From: Massilia phosphatilytica
GTDB taxonomy: Bacteria > Pseudomonadota > Gammaproteobacteria > Burkholderiales > Burkholderiaceae_D
DNA: 64,000 bases
Direction of reading: 5' to 3'
NCBI RefSeq assembly: GCF_002968015.1
Contig: NZ_PUIP01000002.1
Span: 372,001-436,000 of the forward strand
Below, piece after piece: positions 62,542-64,000 of this stretch. A program made the position numbers and the translations under genes. Within the stretch, counting starts at the first letter, position 1. Every line of letters begins with the position of its first letter. The notes below the pieces were generated by a model that searched no databases, was not told the origin of the DNA, and was given only the letters and a program-made list of their open reading frames with translations.

Positions 62542-64000
62542 TCACGCGGCCTGCTCGCCCGTGACGTCGGTCTGGGTCTCCGGATCGGTGACGGCCACGG
62601 CGCCTTCCGCCTCGGCCGCTTCCGCTGCCGCCGCCTGGCCCGTGTCGGTGCCCTCTTCTTCCTCCTCCAGGCCAAGTTCTTCGGCCGCTTCCGGCGCCAC
62701 GGCGGCCACTTCGAGCAGGCGCGCCTCGAGCGACAGGTCGATCTCGTCCCAGCGCACGATGTCCAGGCGGACCTGGGCGCCGCGCGCCGCCTGCGGCATG
62801 CCCGGCAGGCGGATCACGAGCGGGATCTCGACGAGGCGCAGCACCTCGTCCTTCAGCACGACGGCCTCGACCTGCTTCGCGTGTTCCTGCGCCAGCCAGC
62901 GCAGGCACCAGTAACGCTCCATGTTCTGCTGGAAGTCGTTATAGGCGGCGTAGGCGGCGTCGAACGCCGAGACGATCGAGAACAGGGTCGCATCGCGGTG
63001 CTTGAACGGCGCGACGAGCGGCGCCGTCACGCCGTTGCTTGCGCACGCGAGGATCTGCCACTGGTTCACGAGGTCGGTGTAGCGGCGCAGCGGCGAGGTC
63101 GACCACGCGTACTGGTCGACGCCGAGGCCCTGGTGCGGCGCCGCGTGCGTCACCATGCGCACCTGCATCTTGGCGGCCCAGCCGCCGGCGCCCGGTCCCT
63201 GCGAACGGTAGATGCCCGGCACGCCGCAGTCGTGCAGCAGCTTGCCCCATGTGCTGTTCGCGAAGATCATCAGCTCGGCCACGATCTTGTCCAGCGGCGC
63301 GCCGCGCTTGCGGCGCACGATCGTGACGACGTCGTCCTCGACATAGAAATTGAAGTCCACGCGGTTGGCCTGCTCGGGCTTCAAGCCGAACGCCTCCCTC
63401 TTCTTCATGCGGCCCGCTTCCAGCTGCAGCGCCCACTGCCACAGCAGGCCCAGTTCCATCTTGTGCGGGTAATCGCCCTCGCCGTTGTTCAGCGTCTCTT
63501 CGTTGACGACGTCGTCGAGGTCGTTGTGGCGCAGGTTGTTCTTGACGGGCACGCGCTCGGCGCGCGTCGTCGTCGAGATCACGGTCCACGTGGCCGGGTC
63601 CAGCACGGCATACAGCGACAGCGCCGGGCAGTCGTTGCCCTCGGCCAGCGTGTAGGCGTCGACGACGTCGTCCGGCAGCATCGTGATCTTGTCGCCGGGC
63701 ATATACACGGTCGACATGCGCGCGCGGGCGATCTTGTCGATGGCGTCGTCCGGACGGATGCCCAGGCCCGGCGCCGCGATATGGATGCCCACGCGGATGG
63801 TGCCGTCATCCAGCTTCTCGACGGAGAACGCGTCGTCGATCTCGGTCGTCGTCACGTCGTCGATCGAGAACGCGGCCACGTTCGCCAGCGGCAGGTCGCC
63901 CGGGGGCGGCGGCACCGCGACGGGCGGGAAGCCGGCGCCGCGCGGGAAGTGTTCGAACAGGAAACGGCCCATGTGCAGCTCTTTCGCCGTCGCGATGCCG
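62542..64000 (-). CDS. RNB-domain exoribonuclease (RNase II/R family), N-terminus outside window
   Basis: The C-terminal 485 or so residues of a 3'-5' exoribonuclease; the frame stays open to the right edge (GIATAKELHMGRFLF upstream of an internal Met at 63972). The RNB catalytic core has SIDDVTTTEIDDAFSVEKLD with Asp ligands, HIAAPGLGIRPDDAIDKIAR, TVYMPGDKITMLPDDVV and the conserved SPLRRYTDLVNQWQILA. The C-terminus is a short OB-like region and a long acidic Glu/Ala tail (AEELGLEEEEEGTDTGQAAA). The RNase II/R/other assignment needs the missing N-terminus. Confidence 0.92.
   Translation of the reverse strand, partial: GIATAKELHMGRFLFEHFPRGAGFPPVAVPPPPGDLPLANVAAFSIDDVTTTEIDDAFSVEKLDDGTIRVGIHIAAPGLGIRPDDAIDKIARARMSTVYMPGDKITMLPDDVVDAYTLAEGNDCPALSLYAVLDPATWTVISTTTRAERVPVKNNLRHNDLDDVVNEETLNNGEGDYPHKMELGLLWQWALQLEAGRMKKREAFGLKPEQANRVDFNFYVEDDVVTIVRRKRGAPLDKIVAELMIFANSTWGKLLHDCGVPGIYRSQGPGAGGWAAKMQVRMVTHAAPHQGLGVDQYAWSTSPLRRYTDLVNQWQILACASNGVTAPLVAPFKHRDATLFSIVSAFDAAYAAYNDFQQNMERYWCLRWLAQEHAKQVEAVVLKDEVLRLVEIPLVIRLPGMPQAARGAQVRLDIVRWDEIDLSLEARLLEVAAVAPEAAEELGLEEEEEGTDTGQAAAAEAAEAEGAVAVTDPETQTDVTGEQAA

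Overview
The window is chromosomal DNA of a high-GC betaproteobacterium. Gene order and protein types point to Oxalobacteraceae, most likely the Massilia/Telluria/Duganella group. This is inferred from the miaB-ybeZ-ybeY-corC-lnt-glyQS-gmhB block, the yqgE-ruvX-pyrR-pyrB-pyrX-plsC block, a hemL/thiD/rubredoxin/pilGHIJL block, an H-NS-type protein with the WTGRGRQPKW core, and a PEP-CTERM protein. I found no tRNA, rRNA, CRISPR array, prophage or intact transposon. Sixty protein genes are called; the first (enolase superfamily) and the last (RNase II/R family) run off the window.

Layout. 0-6.2 kb: end of a sugar-acid dehydratase, then a minus-strand run of thiolase, acyl-CoA dehydrogenase, CoA-transferase, DUF445 and DUF2007 genes. 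A divergent TetR gene faces it, with direct repeats over the thiolase promoter. 6.3-11.4 kb: a YbaL-type cation/proton antiporter, then a DUF2182/DUF899/HTH regulator/beta-propeller module with two matching promoter motifs. 11.4-16.6 kb: a divergent FtsH-like membrane protease, a small PEP-CTERM protein, DUF1697, an HDOD signalling pair and a small HTH protein. 17.3-31.1 kb: housekeeping block (tRNA methylthiolation, PhoH, YbeY, CorC, Lnt, glycyl-tRNA synthetase, heptose phosphatase, acyltransferase, YgjP-like metalloprotein), interrupted at 20.3-23.0 kb by an oppositely oriented molybdenum hydroxylase pair. 31.1-38.9 kb: LPS and envelope genes (waaA, waaC, phosphohexomutase, a lipid-linked sugar-1-phosphate transferase), an H-NS-like gene, apaH and plsC. 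38.9-42.7 kb: pyrimidine operon with a dihydroorotase homologue that has lost its metal-binding HxH. 42.9-53.5 kb: photolyase and the twitching-motility chemosensory cluster pilG-H-I-J-L. 53.6-64 kb: rubredoxin, a ThiD-like kinase, hemL, an NRAMP-related transporter, small membrane and secreted proteins, CorA, mtgA, aroE, a TonB-type protein and an exoribonuclease.

How the genes work together. Most operons are tight, with ATGA or TGATG stop/start overlaps (ACAD/CoA-transferase, waaC/waaA, manB/waaC, gmhB/plsC, mtgA/aroE). Outer-membrane building recurs as a theme: gmhB, waaA, waaC, manB, lnt and two PlsC proteins. The least conventional material is in gaps and accessory genes: the shared promoter motif around the DUF899 regulator, three kinds of intergenic repeat (6.3/20.2 kb, 58.5 kb, 59.7 kb), an inverted repeat covering a ribosome binding site at 57.9 kb, and enzymes with altered signature residues (FtsH-like, pseudo-dihydroorotase, ThiD-like, NRAMP-like). 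All functions come from reading the sequence by eye; no database search was run.
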